Assembly (NCBI RefSeq): GCF_001752395.1
Contig: NZ_MKEK01000001.1
Coordinates: 2,285,147 to 2,349,146 of the forward strand
Direction of reading: 5' to 3'
Length of the DNA: 64,000 nt
Origin: Rheinheimera salexigens
GTDB lineage: Bacteria > Pseudomonadota > Gammaproteobacteria > Enterobacterales > Alteromonadaceae
The translations under genes were made by a program, and so were the position numbers. Shown here piece by piece: positions 37,255 to 46,893 of this stretch; position 1 is the stretch's first letter; each line of letters starts with the position of its first letter. The notes below the pieces were generated by a model that saw only the letters and a list, made by a program, of their open reading frames with translations, searched no databases and was not told the origin of the DNA.

Positions 37255-37418
37255 TAGTTTTTTCTGTAGTTACTATCGTTCGGATGTTTTTTAAACGCAA
37301 AGTGCAAATTATCAGCAAAAACAATAGACAACTTTGCCATTTAGACCCTATTTAATCTGGTTTACGCTTGGCTAAGTGTTAAACTTTATAGGTGATTAAA
37401 GTTAGCTCTTTATCGTAG

Positions 37419-37427
37419 TGCTATACT
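37419..37427 (+). promoter_or_regulatory. Candidate extended -10 promoter of the XrtA ATPase gene
   Basis: TGCTATACT, an extended -10 element, about 92 bp before the ATPase start. No clear -35 box. The CTATACTTT core recurs at 43471 before the other exosortase transcript. Confidence 0.4.
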
Positions 37428-37518
37428 TTGTAGTCTTCTAAACTCTATTTAGACGCTAATACTGTTTTTTAAGTATTGTTATTAGTGTATGACCGCTGGA
37501 TAATTAAGGAAGAAAATT

Positions 37519-38535
37519 ATGTACGAAAAGTACTACGGGCTAAAGGAACGCCCATTTCAGCTTACACCTAATCAGCATTGGTTTTATGCCAGCAAGTTAC
37601 ACAAACGCGCCCTCGCCTATTTACAATACGGTTTAAGCCAAGGCGAAGGCTTTATAGTGATTACCGGTGATGTAGGTACTGGCAAAACAACTATTGCCAA
37701 TCAGTTGCTTAGCCAATTAAATCAAGATGAAATTGTCGCCAAACAAATAGTCACCTCAAAACTAGAACCAGACGATCTTATTCGGATGATCGCATCTAGC
37801 TTTAATCTTGTGGTAACGGAACAAACTAAAGCCAGTTATATAGACGCTATTTATGCTTATTTAAAACGCTTACATGCTCAGCATCGTCGCGCTTTACTAT
37901 TAGTGGATGAAGCGCAAAACTTACCCTTAGATTCAATTGAAGAACTACGCATGTTGTCAAATTTCCAGATCGAAGGTAAACCGCTAATTCAAAGCTTTTT
38001 ACTCGGTCAGAATGAAATGAATGCGATCATTCAAAACCCGAATATGGAGCAGTTTAGACAACGTATTATCGCCTCTTCCAATTTGTCAGCCTTTGCACTG
38101 GAAGATACTATTGCTTATATACAATATCGGCTTATACATGCCGGCGGTACCGAGGATATTATCGATACTGATTGCTACGCGCTTATTCAACAACACAGCA
38201 GGGGGATCCCACGAAAAATAAATGCCGTAATGGATAGAGTATTACTCTTTGGTTATTTAGAAGAATGTCCAACCATTAATGTTAGTAATGTTCAAACGGT
38301 ATTAAATGAGATAAATCAAGAAATTGCTAACCAACAACCCAGCCAAACACAAACTGCATTAACATCTACTAAGCAAGCTGCAACGCCAGAGTCAATCAAT
38401 CAAGATCGTTTAAATGAACTTAGCGCGGCCTTAGATAGCGCATTACAGCAAAAACTAGAGATGGCAAAAGAACTAGATTTATTAATTAAGCGCCAGCAAA
38501 TGCAGCTAAATGGCTACAAAGATAACGATAAGTAA
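37519..38535 (+). CDS. XrtA-associated ATPase (ExeA/GspA-like)
   Basis: A 338-residue AAA-type ATPase with Walker A GDVGTGKTT (50-58) and Walker B LLLVDEAQN (about 129-137). The opening MYEKYYGLKERPFQLTPN is typical of the exosortase A-associated ATPase family (TIGR03015), which resembles ExeA of type II secretion. The C-terminal 70 residues are Gln/Thr-rich and then a coiled coil. Its role is unknown, perhaps helping envelope assembly. AAGGAAG precedes the ATG. It converges on the outer-membrane barrel gene, 41 bp away. Confidence 0.9.
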   Translation: MYEKYYGLKERPFQLTPNQHWFYASKLHKRALAYLQYGLSQGEGFIVITGDVGTGKTTIANQLLSQLNQDEIVAKQIVTSKLEPDDLIRMIASSFNLVVTEQTKASYIDAIYAYLKRLHAQHRRALLLVDEAQNLPLDSIEELRMLSNFQIEGKPLIQSFLLGQNEMNAIIQNPNMEQFRQRIIASSNLSAFALEDTIAYIQYRLIHAGGTEDIIDTDCYALIQQHSRGIPRKINAVMDRVLLFGYLEECPTINVSNVQTVLNEINQEIANQQPSQTQTALTSTKQAATPESINQDRLNELSAALDSALQQKLEMAKELDLLIKRQQMQLNGYKDNDK

Positions 38536-38576
38536 ATCAATATCTTTGTAGTTTCTATTGCAGTTAAAAGTTAAGT

Positions 38577-40226
38577 TTAAAATGCATAACTTACACCCAG
38601 ACCTAGCCGAGTTTCACTGATATCGGCATTAGCGAGGCTTGAATCACGACGAATATGACGAACATCTGCCGTGAATTCAAGTTTTTGGGTGTATAAATAA
38701 GTCAAACCAAATGTAGCAGACATATTGTTATCATCGCGGTTGCTCTCAGTATAATTAAAGCGATAAAAACTCATATCTACATTGGCAGAAAGATTAGCAT
38801 AAAGCTGCCATAAGGCTTGTATAGTCAAAGAGTGACGCCGAGTTAACCTGTCTATTTCAACGTATTCATCTTCACCGGTACTGGCGGTAATATTCAATGA
38901 CAGTTTATTCTTACTGTATCCTACACCGAGCAATACATTACGGCTTAACACTATGCGTTCACTTAACTGGGGATTAAAGATCCCCAATAGTTGAAAGGAC
39001 TCTCCTACCCCTGGGATATAAGTGCTTGACGGCGGCCGGAAGCAGTCAATCAAACTCGAACTGCCATCTGGACAAACAAATATACCAAAGCTCTCAAATT
39101 CCTGAGTTAATTGCGATTCTGTTCGAACAGAATCAGTCGCAGCTAAACGAACACTTATAAAGCGTAAGTTATAATTGCCTTGCAAAGACATAGTGCGACC
39201 AAAGTAGCGCTTGTCCAAGCTAAAAGATAATGATGTACGTCTACTGGGCGCTAAATATAATGATGCGGCTAAATAGTCATCATCACGGGTAGAGGAATCT
39301 AGCGTATCCTCAGTTTCTCTAGTAATTCGAGACTTATTCCACGTAACGTTAACCCACGAGACGCGACCTAACTTTAATTCTAAACCTGCCCCATAAGAGA
39401 AGAATTCATTATCAAAATTAGCTGAACCTTGATTTTGCTCATAACTACTTCGCAATATAAAAGATAAACCACTCCAGATCGGGATACCAAGAATCGCATT
39501 TGCTCGACTGGATTCAAAATCATTAAAAAGCTCTCTGTCAACCTGATTATAATTACCCGTCAGGTTCCAAAAAAAACTGTCGCTACGACGGGCACGGCCT
39601 AAATTTAAAGCCCCTCGATATGAATTATTGGTATAGCCTTCATCTTCACCACTAAAAGAGCCATCGGCTGTATCAACATCATAACCTAATGATAAATTAG
39701 CTTGGGTAGTTGAGCCGCTTAAGGTTCTAAAATTTAAATTAGTACCATAACTTGAGGTTTTAGTAAGGTTGCCAGTACTGGTAATAATATCCGCATAAAC
39801 CCCCTGCCTTGAATCCCGAACGCGATAGCCACCAGCTGCATTTACTCCCCAACTTACGCGTTGATTAAATGCAGTAACGACGTTTTCTGCTCTGTAGGTT
39901 TGAGCACTGTGTTGTGAGCGTTGCGCATCGCGATACCAAACCACTTCTTCTTGCCAAAATAATGAGCTTTTTACGTTTGGTCTATTCCTAGTAATAGTTA
40001 TTTCAGGCGTTACCAATAAAGCTAGGCCGCGATCTGTGCCCGGACTCACTTGTTCATTTTGATACCAATAGGCATAAGTATTGGCGGAAACTTTAGGTTT
40101 TACTTTAGTTTCTGCATTAGCGTATTGCCCCATAAGCAGTAATAAAATGGTGCTACAAAACACTTTTTTTATTATTTGCTTTGTTTCCAGCTTGTTAATC
40201 AGCACCATAGTAATAACCATACCCAT
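38577..40226 (-). CDS. XrtA-associated outer-membrane beta-barrel protein (TIGR03016-like)
   Basis: A 549-residue protein with a signal peptide (hydrophobic core about 20-35, ending ANA) and a C-terminal domain of alternating strands rich in aromatic and polar residues, ending in a phenylalanine (ETRLGLGVSYAF). This is the outline of a many-stranded outer-membrane barrel, and position next to the exosortase ATPase suggests TIGR03016. It could be the pore or anchor for exopolysaccharide. The ATG at 40226 has AAGGA upstream; it overlaps the tyrosine kinase gene by 32 bp. An alternative start is six codons downstream. Confidence 0.82.
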   Translation of the reverse strand: MGMVITMVLINKLETKQIIKKVFCSTILLLLMGQYANAETKVKPKVSANTYAYWYQNEQVSPGTDRGLALLVTPEITITRNRPNVKSSLFWQEEVVWYRDAQRSQHSAQTYRAENVVTAFNQRVSWGVNAAGGYRVRDSRQGVYADIITSTGNLTKTSSYGTNLNFRTLSGSTTQANLSLGYDVDTADGSFSGEDEGYTNNSYRGALNLGRARRSDSFFWNLTGNYNQVDRELFNDFESSRANAILGIPIWSGLSFILRSSYEQNQGSANFDNEFFSYGAGLELKLGRVSWVNVTWNKSRITRETEDTLDSSTRDDDYLAASLYLAPSRRTSLSFSLDKRYFGRTMSLQGNYNLRFISVRLAATDSVRTESQLTQEFESFGIFVCPDGSSSLIDCFRPPSSTYIPGVGESFQLLGIFNPQLSERIVLSRNVLLGVGYSKNKLSLNITASTGEDEYVEIDRLTRRHSLTIQALWQLYANLSANVDMSFYRFNYTESNRDDNNMSATFGLTYLYTQKLEFTADVRHIRRDSSLANADISETRLGLGVSYAF

Positions 40227-41118
40227 AACCTTTTCCTTGGTTACGATGAGCTTTATTGATTAAAAATCCTATTGCAATATCTTTTGGTAATAAGCTCACC
40301 GCTTGCTCAATTTCTGCCAATTTAGATCGATTTTCTTCAACGACGATAACTGCCTGACCACACATAGAGGCCATTACCGAGGTTTCATTCACTCCTAGTA
40401 AAGGTGGCGCATCAAAAATAACTAATCGATCTGGATAGCGTGAGGCAAACTCTTTCACCAACAGCAACATTCTCTCACTAGCTAATAATTCTGTTGAAAG
40501 ATGGTGTGGCGAGCCAGCAGTAACAATTTTAAGTCGCTCTATATTAGTATTAAGAATAATATCGGTGACTTTAACTTGATCTGATTGTAAGTAGTCAGTC
40601 AACCCGACTTCATGCTGAATTTCTAACGTTTTAGATACATTTGGCCGTAACACATCACTGTCCACTAATAGCACAGTTTTGTCTTGCTCTAAGGCAATGC
40701 TTAAGGCTAAATTTATTGCTGAAAATGTTTTGCCCTCACCTGGCCGAGAACTGGTTACTAAAATTAAATTAGCATGCTTTAAGGTTGAACTTAAACCACC
40801 AAAAGCATTATTAATCAGCTTACGCTTAATAACACGATACTCTTCATTTATAAGCCGGCGTTCACTAGATAAAGAAACAAAATTTTTCCGCTCTAATTCG
40901 GCTAAATCAATATTTATCGTCGTCCGCGAGATGCGAGTAGTTTTGTTAGCAACGTCTGGGATGCCGATAGTGTCACTCGTTGTATCTAGCGGTGTATCAA
41001 TAGTGTCACTCGTTGCATCAAGCGGTGTTTGTTCAGTACTTTGAACTCGCTCTATTGTTGTCTCAGCAGTTGCTTGCTGTTGCTTTATTTTATCAATGGC
41101 TTTTTCTATTGTGCTCAT
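40195..41118 (-). CDS. XrtA/PEP-CTERM locus tyrosine autokinase
   Basis: A 307-residue BY-kinase catalytic domain without its own transmembrane part: Walker A SRPGEGKT (124-131), Walker A' VLLVDSDVLRPN (149-160), Walker B LVIFDAPP, and a tyrosine-rich tail (GYGYGYYYG, 298-305 or so) for autophosphorylation. The partner is the Wzz-type protein next to it. An 11-residue unit (TPLDxTSDTIx) occurs twice in tandem near residues 31-52, in the disordered N-terminal region. It overlaps the chain-length gene by 4 bp. Confidence 0.92.
   Translation of the reverse strand: MSTIEKAIDKIKQQQATAETTIERVQSTEQTPLDATSDTIDTPLDTTSDTIGIPDVANKTTRISRTTINIDLAELERKNFVSLSSERRLINEEYRVIKRKLINNAFGGLSSTLKHANLILVTSSRPGEGKTFSAINLALSIALEQDKTVLLVDSDVLRPNVSKTLEIQHEVGLTDYLQSDQVKVTDIILNTNIERLKIVTAGSPHHLSTELLASERMLLLVKEFASRYPDRLVIFDAPPLLGVNETSVMASMCGQAVIVVEENRSKLAEIEQAVSLLPKDIAIGFLINKAHRNQGKGYGYGYYYGAD
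40963..41028 (-). repeat. Two tandem 33-bp units in the tyrosine kinase gene
   Basis: Two nearly identical in-frame 33-bp copies encoding TPLDATSDTID and TPLDTTSDTIG. A length-variable linker before the kinase domain. Confidence 0.7.
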
Positions 41119-42710
41119 CTGATACTCCTTAACAATAGCTCAGCAGAGCGGCCAAATAATACTTCATTGCTTAATAACGCTATATAACATAAAAGTAGAC
41201 CTCCACTTAATAACGCAAAATAGAAAAAGTGTAGCCGTACTTGTTTCAGTATTTTTCTTTTATCGGTATGTGACACCACGCCAAAAACGGGGAAGTCACT
41301 GATGCTCCTTAATTGTGAAGCTCTTGATAATACTGGCGAAATTAAACTGCGCACAAATGCCATAAAGGTACCTAACAAAATGCCAATAACCAATACTAAA
41401 GTATAGAACAGACCACGATTTGGCCCTGATGGGGTTAAAGGTACGCGGGGCGGCTCGATAACATTAAACTGAACATCTTGATCTGAAGCACTAGCACGGC
41501 GTGATAACTCTGCAGATTCACGTCTAGCTAATAAGGCTTCATATTTTGATTTTGTAACATCGTAGTCACGGTTTAAACCGGTAAATTCAGCTTCAATTTC
41601 AGGGATTAAATTAAGCTTACTTTCTAGTTCATTTAATTTGTCGGTATAAGCTTGCACTCTGACCCTTGCTGAAGCGACTTCAGAAGATAGCCTAGATACA
41701 CTAATGCGTAGCTCTTGATAGAAAGTATTTTGATTCAGGCTGGCACTTTGGCTAGGATTTTCTGCCGAGCGTTGCGCCATCTGCGTTAATTCATCCTGCC
41801 GCTGGCTGTCTAATTGTTCAATACGCCGTTTTACTTCCAACACATCAGGATGTTGCTCAGTAAAGCGGATTAACAAATTATCAAGCTGTGTTTGTAGCAT
41901 ATTAATCCGTTCATCAAATTGCGTCATTGGTGCATTACTACCACCTGAGTACGGCATAACACCAAATACTGGCTCTTCACCGGTAAGTTGGCTTTGTGCT
42001 GAGGCTAAACGCGTCTCTAGCTCACGCAGCACTAATTTTGCTTCTTCTAGCTTCAGTTTATCTGAGCTAATTTGACCATAATAATCACTTTCAGAACTTG
42101 GCAGCATGCCCATTCGATTCTTTTTAAAATCAGACAATCGTATTTCAGCAGCAACCAATCGACGTTCGTAGTCAGCAATTTCATTGGCTAAAAATCGCTC
42201 TGCAGCTTGCGAGTCCGACCGACTTGAACCTAATTGGCTTTCCATAAACGTATTTAAGATTTCTTGCACCACTTTAAGTGCCAACTGAGGCTTAGGATTG
42301 GTATAAGCGATTACATACAAGTTTTCTCGACCTGCGCTGCTTATTTCAATTTGCTTTTGTAAGTCATCAATTAAGGTTTCAAAGGCTTTATCATCTTTTG
42401 CTGCGATATCTAAATCAGTCGCGCGGGCAATTTTTTCCAAATTAGGCCGACTCAATAAGGTACGAGCTATTAACCTTATTTCATCATCAGAACTTTTTCT
42501 AATAGTTAAACCACGCAACAGTGGCTCTAAAACTGAGCTGGTTTCAACATACAACTTTGCACTGGCCTCAAAGGTAGGTGGCATGTTGTAAACGTAAATC
42601 CAACCAATGGGACAAAATAGCCAAGCCGTTATTACAATATAACGTCGCCTAACCCAGACTCCCTGTAAATAGGTATAAAGTAACTCTATTGCCTGCTGTA
42701 TTTCTTTCAT
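41115..42710 (-). CDS. XrtA-system chain-length determinant (Wzz/GumC-like)
   Basis: A 531-residue polysaccharide copolymerase: TM1 about 24-42, a long periplasmic coiled-coil region (about 180-400), TM2 about 440-460 after a proline-rich PPRVPLTPSGPNRG stretch, and a further helix near the C-terminus (about 495-515). It matches the exosortase-locus chain-length family (TIGR03007). It sets polymer length with the tyrosine kinase encoded just downstream. Confidence 0.92.
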   Translation of the reverse strand: MKEIQQAIELLYTYLQGVWVRRRYIVITAWLFCPIGWIYVYNMPPTFEASAKLYVETSSVLEPLLRGLTIRKSSDDEIRLIARTLLSRPNLEKIARATDLDIAAKDDKAFETLIDDLQKQIEISSAGRENLYVIAYTNPKPQLALKVVQEILNTFMESQLGSSRSDSQAAERFLANEIADYERRLVAAEIRLSDFKKNRMGMLPSSESDYYGQISSDKLKLEEAKLVLRELETRLASAQSQLTGEEPVFGVMPYSGGSNAPMTQFDERINMLQTQLDNLLIRFTEQHPDVLEVKRRIEQLDSQRQDELTQMAQRSAENPSQSASLNQNTFYQELRISVSRLSSEVASARVRVQAYTDKLNELESKLNLIPEIEAEFTGLNRDYDVTKSKYEALLARRESAELSRRASASDQDVQFNVIEPPRVPLTPSGPNRGLFYTLVLVIGILLGTFMAFVRSLISPVLSRASQLRSISDFPVFGVVSHTDKRKILKQVRLHFFYFALLSGGLLLCYIALLSNEVLFGRSAELLLRSIR

Positions 42711-42749
42711 CGATCACTCCATAGATTCGATTTTCATGGTGACTACACG

Positions 42750-43385
42750 TTAAAACCACGCTTCAGGAATGATAACAATATCACCAGGCAGCATATCCAC
42801 GTTGGCGTTTATTTCACCATCGCGTATTAGGTCATCTAGTCTTAAGTCGTAAGTCACTTGCATACCATCTTTTGCTCGGACTAGTTTGGCGCCATTACCG
42901 TTAGCGAAATCAGTTAAACCGCCAACTGCAATCATTAAATCCAGTACCGTCATATATTCTCTATAGGTAATAGCTTGGGGATTAAGCGCTGCGCCTATCA
43001 CCCGAACTTGTTCACTATAGGGGCCAAAAAAACTAGTAACAGAAACGGTAACGACAGGGTCACGAATATATTTGCCTAAAATTGATTCCATATCTCTGGC
43101 AACTTGGGTGGGGGTTTTTCCGCTAACAGGAACATCTTCTACTAATGAAGTGGAAATCTTCCCATCGGGTCTAACGATAAAGCTGCCAGATAATTCCGGA
43201 TTTCGCCACACAAATATCGATAGCGAATCATTAGGGCCCACTAGGTAGTGGTAGTCATCAACGGAGGTCGTTAATGAGTTATGTACTGTCGCTTTAGGTA
43301 AGTAAAACCCAGTCGAGCAGCCGAACAAAAACAAGCAAACTAATAGTGTTAAACCGCTTTTCCCTTTAGCAGATGTCACGAGCAT
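42750..43385 (-). CDS. XrtA-system polysaccharide export lipoprotein (Wza-like)
   Basis: A 211-residue lipoprotein: signal peptide with lipobox LFGC (Cys23), a Poly_export domain (about 48-125, with YLVGPNDSLSIFVWRNPELSG) and a SLBB domain (about 128-205, VRVIGAALNPQAI). It forms the outer-membrane part of the export channel, TIGR03027-like. First gene of the minus-strand export operon (export, chain length, kinase, barrel). Confidence 0.93.
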   Translation of the reverse strand: MLVTSAKGKSGLTLLVCLFLFGCSTGFYLPKATVHNSLTTSVDDYHYLVGPNDSLSIFVWRNPELSGSFIVRPDGKISTSLVEDVPVSGKTPTQVARDMESILGKYIRDPVVTVSVTSFFGPYSEQVRVIGAALNPQAITYREYMTVLDLMIAVGGLTDFANGNGAKLVRAKDGMQVTYDLRLDDLIRDGEINANVDMLPGDIVIIPEAWF

Positions 43386-43575
43386 AATTGTCTTCCTTTT
43401 CTTGATGCTACTTTAATATAACTGAAAAATTTAAATTTGTGATGTAAAAAAGTAAAATTAAATTTTTGTTCTATACTTTAAAGATAGTATATTAAACAAG
43501 CTATATTTTATAGTGTGCTTATTTTAGCCCCGCAAAAGTAGGTAAAGCGTAAACAAAACGCACAAGGATGTTACT
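43386..43575. promoter_or_regulatory. Divergent promoter region of the XrtA locus
   Basis: 190-bp AT-rich region between the two arms. A symmetrical pair of TATACT boxes (43472-43477 on plus, 43486-43491 read on minus) forms an inverted repeat with an 8-base loop, giving a -10-like box in each direction. -35 boxes are poor, so an activator may be needed. No sigma-54 motif was seen. Confidence 0.45.
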
Positions 43576-44994
43576 ATGAGAAAAGCAATTCGTTACGGAC
43601 AGAATACGATTGCAGATAAGTTTTTTTTAGTCGCGGAGTTAGCTCTATTAATTCTAGCGAGTCTGCTAGCAAGTTATATTTGCAACCTCTACTTTGCTCC
43701 CATAAAACCTATTAGTTTTGAAAATCGATTAATTAACGCCATTCTATTTGCCGCGTCGGTCATGCTGTGTGCGTTATCCGTTGGCTTATACGATCAAAAA
43801 TTGCGTGAGGGGCAAAAAGGTATATTAAAGCGCGTTGTCATTACTTTAGTGTTTAACGCGATTTTATTAGAACTCATTGTATTACAAATTTTTAGCTTCC
43901 TACATATCGGCTTTAGCTATTTGCTTATTGCATCCATTATTTCAACGCTATTGCTTAGTGGTTTTCGCTCGATATTTCATTATAGCGATATCACTCTGAT
44001 TAGACGGCGACGTGTATTAGTGTTAGGTGCTGGCGAGCGTGCCTCTATTATTGAGCGCCGCATGCGTCGTAACGTAGACAAACGCAGTTTTGACATTGTC
44101 GGTTTTACTCCCGTTGCTGGCGATAAAGATGCGGGTATAGACGATGAAAAGCTTATGCCTTTTAATTATGAAACCGATTTATATCAATTCGTAATTGAGC
44201 ATAATATTCATCAGTTAGTGATTGCCTGTGATGAACGCAGAAATATGCTGCCGGTAGAGCATTTATTTAAATGTAAAACTCGCGGCATAGATGTTATTGA
44301 AATCCTTGATTTTATAGAGCAAGAAACCGGCCAAATTGCGGTTAACCTTATCTATCCTAGTTGGGTTATTTACGCTAACGGTTTAGATTTAAATCAACGA
44401 TTTAAAACTAATTTAGATTATAAACTAAATGTCATACTTGCCGTATTATTGCTAGCAGTAACCTGGCCGATAATATTAATTACCGCACTCGTTATCTATT
44501 TAGAAGATGGCCGTAAAACAGGCGCATCAATATTTTATCGGCAACTTAGAGTTGGCTATGATGGCAAGCCTTTTTTCATTTTGAAGTTTAGAAGTATGAA
44601 GCCTGATGCAGAAGCAGATGGCGCCCGTTGGGCTACTCCAGACGATGAAAGAGTAACTAAAATCGGCCGATATTTACGCAAATACCGTATCGATGAGTTG
44701 CCACAATTATTAAATGTTTTATACGGTGAAATGGGTTTTGTTGGCCCAAGACCGGAGCGGCCTGAATTTGTTGATGAATTGGAGAAAAGTATCCCTTATT
44801 ACAGCCAAAGGCACAATGTTAAACCTGGTCTGACTGGCTGGGCCCAATTAAAATATCCATACGGCGCCACGGCTGAAGATGCTCAAGAAAAGTTAAAGTT
44901 TGATTTATACTATATTAAGCATCGTAGTTTACTACTCGACTTAATGATTTTAGTCCGCACCGTAGAGATAGTGCTATTTGGTAAGGGTCGTTAA
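43576..44994 (+). CDS. XrtA-system sugar transferase, priming glycosyltransferase
   Basis: A 472-residue polyprenyl-phosphate sugar-1-phosphate transferase of the WbaP/EpsB type: N-terminal helices (about 15-130), a nucleotide-binding-like middle domain (VLVLGAGERA), a fifth helix (about 284-306), and the catalytic C-terminal domain with FYRQLRVGYDGKPFFILKFRSMKPDAE and RKYRIDELPQLLNVL and GPRPERP. It starts the repeat unit on undecaprenyl phosphate. First gene of the biosynthetic arm, TIGR03013-like. Confidence 0.93.
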   Translation: MRKAIRYGQNTIADKFFLVAELALLILASLLASYICNLYFAPIKPISFENRLINAILFAASVMLCALSVGLYDQKLREGQKGILKRVVITLVFNAILLELIVLQIFSFLHIGFSYLLIASIISTLLLSGFRSIFHYSDITLIRRRRVLVLGAGERASIIERRMRRNVDKRSFDIVGFTPVAGDKDAGIDDEKLMPFNYETDLYQFVIEHNIHQLVIACDERRNMLPVEHLFKCKTRGIDVIEILDFIEQETGQIAVNLIYPSWVIYANGLDLNQRFKTNLDYKLNVILAVLLLAVTWPIILITALVIYLEDGRKTGASIFYRQLRVGYDGKPFFILKFRSMKPDAEADGARWATPDDERVTKIGRYLRKYRIDELPQLLNVLYGEMGFVGPRPERPEFVDELEKSIPYYSQRHNVKPGLTGWAQLKYPYGATAEDAQEKLKFDLYYIKHRSLLLDLMILVRTVEIVLFGKGR

Positions 44995-44999
44995 TTATA

Positions 45000-45839
45000 A
45001 TGACAGTTTACAACCCAGCTATAAATGCATTAACGGTTGATGTAGAAGATTATTTTCACGTTGCCGCTTTTGACAAAACGATTAATGCTGCCGATTGGGA
45101 TGCGCTACCGCAACGAGTTGAGCGCAATACCGATATTTTACTACAGCATTTTTCTGATCATAATGCGACCGCCACTTTTTTTATTCTAGGTTGGGTGGCC
45201 AAGCGTTATCCTAGTTTGGTACAGCGCATTCATAATGCCGGCCATGAAGTTGCCAGTCATGGTTTTTCTCATGCTAAAGCAACATCACAAACACCAGAGC
45301 AATTTCTACAAGATATTAGCAGCGCAAAGCAGTTGTTGCAGTCGATCATCGGCACTGAAGTGATTGGTTATCGAGCGCCAAGCTTTTCCATTGGTAAAAC
45401 AAATCAATGGGCTTTTGCTGCTTTACAGCAAGCTGGCTATGTTTATAGCTCTAGTACCTACCCTGTTATTCATGATTTATATGGCACACCTGATTGGCCA
45501 CAAAAACCGTATCAACGACCAGAAGGGATTTGGGAATACCCAATGCCGGTGTGGAATAAGTTAGGCAAACAACTACCTATAGCTGGCGGAGGCTATTTTA
45601 GATTACTGCCCTATTGGTTAAGTAAAAAAGGTATCGATGGCTTTTTAGCCCAGAGTGATACGCCCTATATGTTCTATTTTCATCCATGGGAAATAGACCC
45701 CGAACAACCCCGTATTGCTAACGCCTCGGTTAAATCAAAGTTTCGACATTATACTAATTTAGGTCGGATGGAAGCTAAGCTATTACGTTTGCTAAACGAC
45801 TATCAATGGCGTAGCGTAAGAGATGTATACAAGCTGTAA
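45000..45839 (+). CDS. XrtA-system polysaccharide deacetylase
   Basis: A 279-residue NodB-homology deacetylase with DUF3473. Motifs: LTVDVEDYFHV (Asp14, Asp17) at the N-terminus, metal-binding SHGFSHA and RAPSFS. Family TIGR03006. No signal peptide, so it may act on the lipid-linked unit in the cytoplasm. Five bp after the priming transferase. Confidence 0.93.
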   Translation: MTVYNPAINALTVDVEDYFHVAAFDKTINAADWDALPQRVERNTDILLQHFSDHNATATFFILGWVAKRYPSLVQRIHNAGHEVASHGFSHAKATSQTPEQFLQDISSAKQLLQSIIGTEVIGYRAPSFSIGKTNQWAFAALQQAGYVYSSSTYPVIHDLYGTPDWPQKPYQRPEGIWEYPMPVWNKLGKQLPIAGGGYFRLLPYWLSKKGIDGFLAQSDTPYMFYFHPWEIDPEQPRIANASVKSKFRHYTNLGRMEAKLLRLLNDYQWRSVRDVYKL

Positions 45840-45862
45840 TTGTATTTAATAAAGGGAATATA

Positions 45863-46891
45863 ATGTATCAACTGAATACATTAACGCTTAAGGATAAGCA
45901 GCGCCAAGACTGGGACAATTTTGTTTATGCTTGTGATGAAGCCAGTTTTTTTCATCTCTCGGGCTGGCAGGATATTATCAGTAGTGTTGGCCATACTTGT
46001 TATTATCTATATGCCACACAAAACCACTCCATTGTTGGTGTGTTACCCTTAGCTAGAGTGAAAAGCTTCTTATTTGGCGATGCTTTAGTTTCAACTCCTT
46101 TTTGTGTTTATGGCGGCGCCATAGGCAGCGCCGATGTTAAACGTTTTTTAGAATCAGCCGCACAGCAATTAGCGACACAACTGCAAGTACAGCATCTAGA
46201 GCTGCGCAATCAACGATTAGAACCTAATCAATTATACACCCGGGTTCAACATGCTAATTTTGCTAGCCCACTAGCCGACACCCCTGAACTAATACTAGCC
46301 GCTATTAAAAAGAAACAGCGTGCAGTAATACGTCATGCCTTAAATGAATCTTTAGAATACACTTTAGATCCTGCAATTGATGATTTTTACCATACTTACT
46401 CGCAAAGCGTACTTAATTTAGGTACTCCTGTATTTAGCAAAGCTTTTTTTGCCAAAATTCTCGCAACCTTCCCCAATGAGACCGAAGTATTAACGGTACG
46501 CAAAGATAACAACGCAATCTCATCGGTTCTCAGTTTTTATTTTAAAGGCCAAGTACTGCCTTACTATGGCGGTGGCACTGAGCAAGCTAGGCTGCTAAAA
46601 AGTAATGACTTTATGTACTACCAACTAATGTGCCACGCCCAGCAAAATAAACAGTGCCAGCAATTTGATTTTGGTCGAAGTAAAATTGACTCTGGCGCTT
46701 ATCACTATAAAAAACATTGGGGCATGACCGCTACTGAACTGCCTTACCAATATTATTTAGTCACAGCTAAAGCGCTACCAAATTTAAGCCCTAACAATCC
46801 CAAATACCAATTTTTTATTCGTTTATGGAAAAAGCTGCCATTGGACTTTAGTCAGTGGCTTGGGCCTAAACTCGCTAAGTATTTAGGATAA
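45863..46891 (+). CDS. FemAB-family XrtA-associated protein
   Basis: A 342-residue protein with a GNAT-like double domain (LSFYFKGQVLPYYGGG and FDFGRSKIDSGAYHYKKHWG). It resembles the exosortase-associated FemAB family (TIGR03019). FemAB proteins transfer amino acids from aminoacyl-tRNA to peptidoglycan; here it may add an amino acid to the polysaccharide. GGGAAT upstream of the ATG. Confidence 0.9.
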   Translation: MYQLNTLTLKDKQRQDWDNFVYACDEASFFHLSGWQDIISSVGHTCYYLYATQNHSIVGVLPLARVKSFLFGDALVSTPFCVYGGAIGSADVKRFLESAAQQLATQLQVQHLELRNQRLEPNQLYTRVQHANFASPLADTPELILAAIKKKQRAVIRHALNESLEYTLDPAIDDFYHTYSQSVLNLGTPVFSKAFFAKILATFPNETEVLTVRKDNNAISSVLSFYFKGQVLPYYGGGTEQARLLKSNDFMYYQLMCHAQQNKQCQQFDFGRSKIDSGAYHYKKHWGMTATELPYQYYLVTAKALPNLSPNNPKYQFFIRLWKKLPLDFSQWLGPKLAKYLG

Positions 46892-46893
46892 AG

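Larger units (their letters stand above)
37163..37518. other. 356-bp region between the tRNA block and the exosortase locus
   Basis: Contains the tRNA promoter on the minus strand and a candidate extended -10 promoter on the plus strand for the ATPase gene. I see no reading frame of note and no integrase or attachment-site repeat. Confidence 0.7.
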
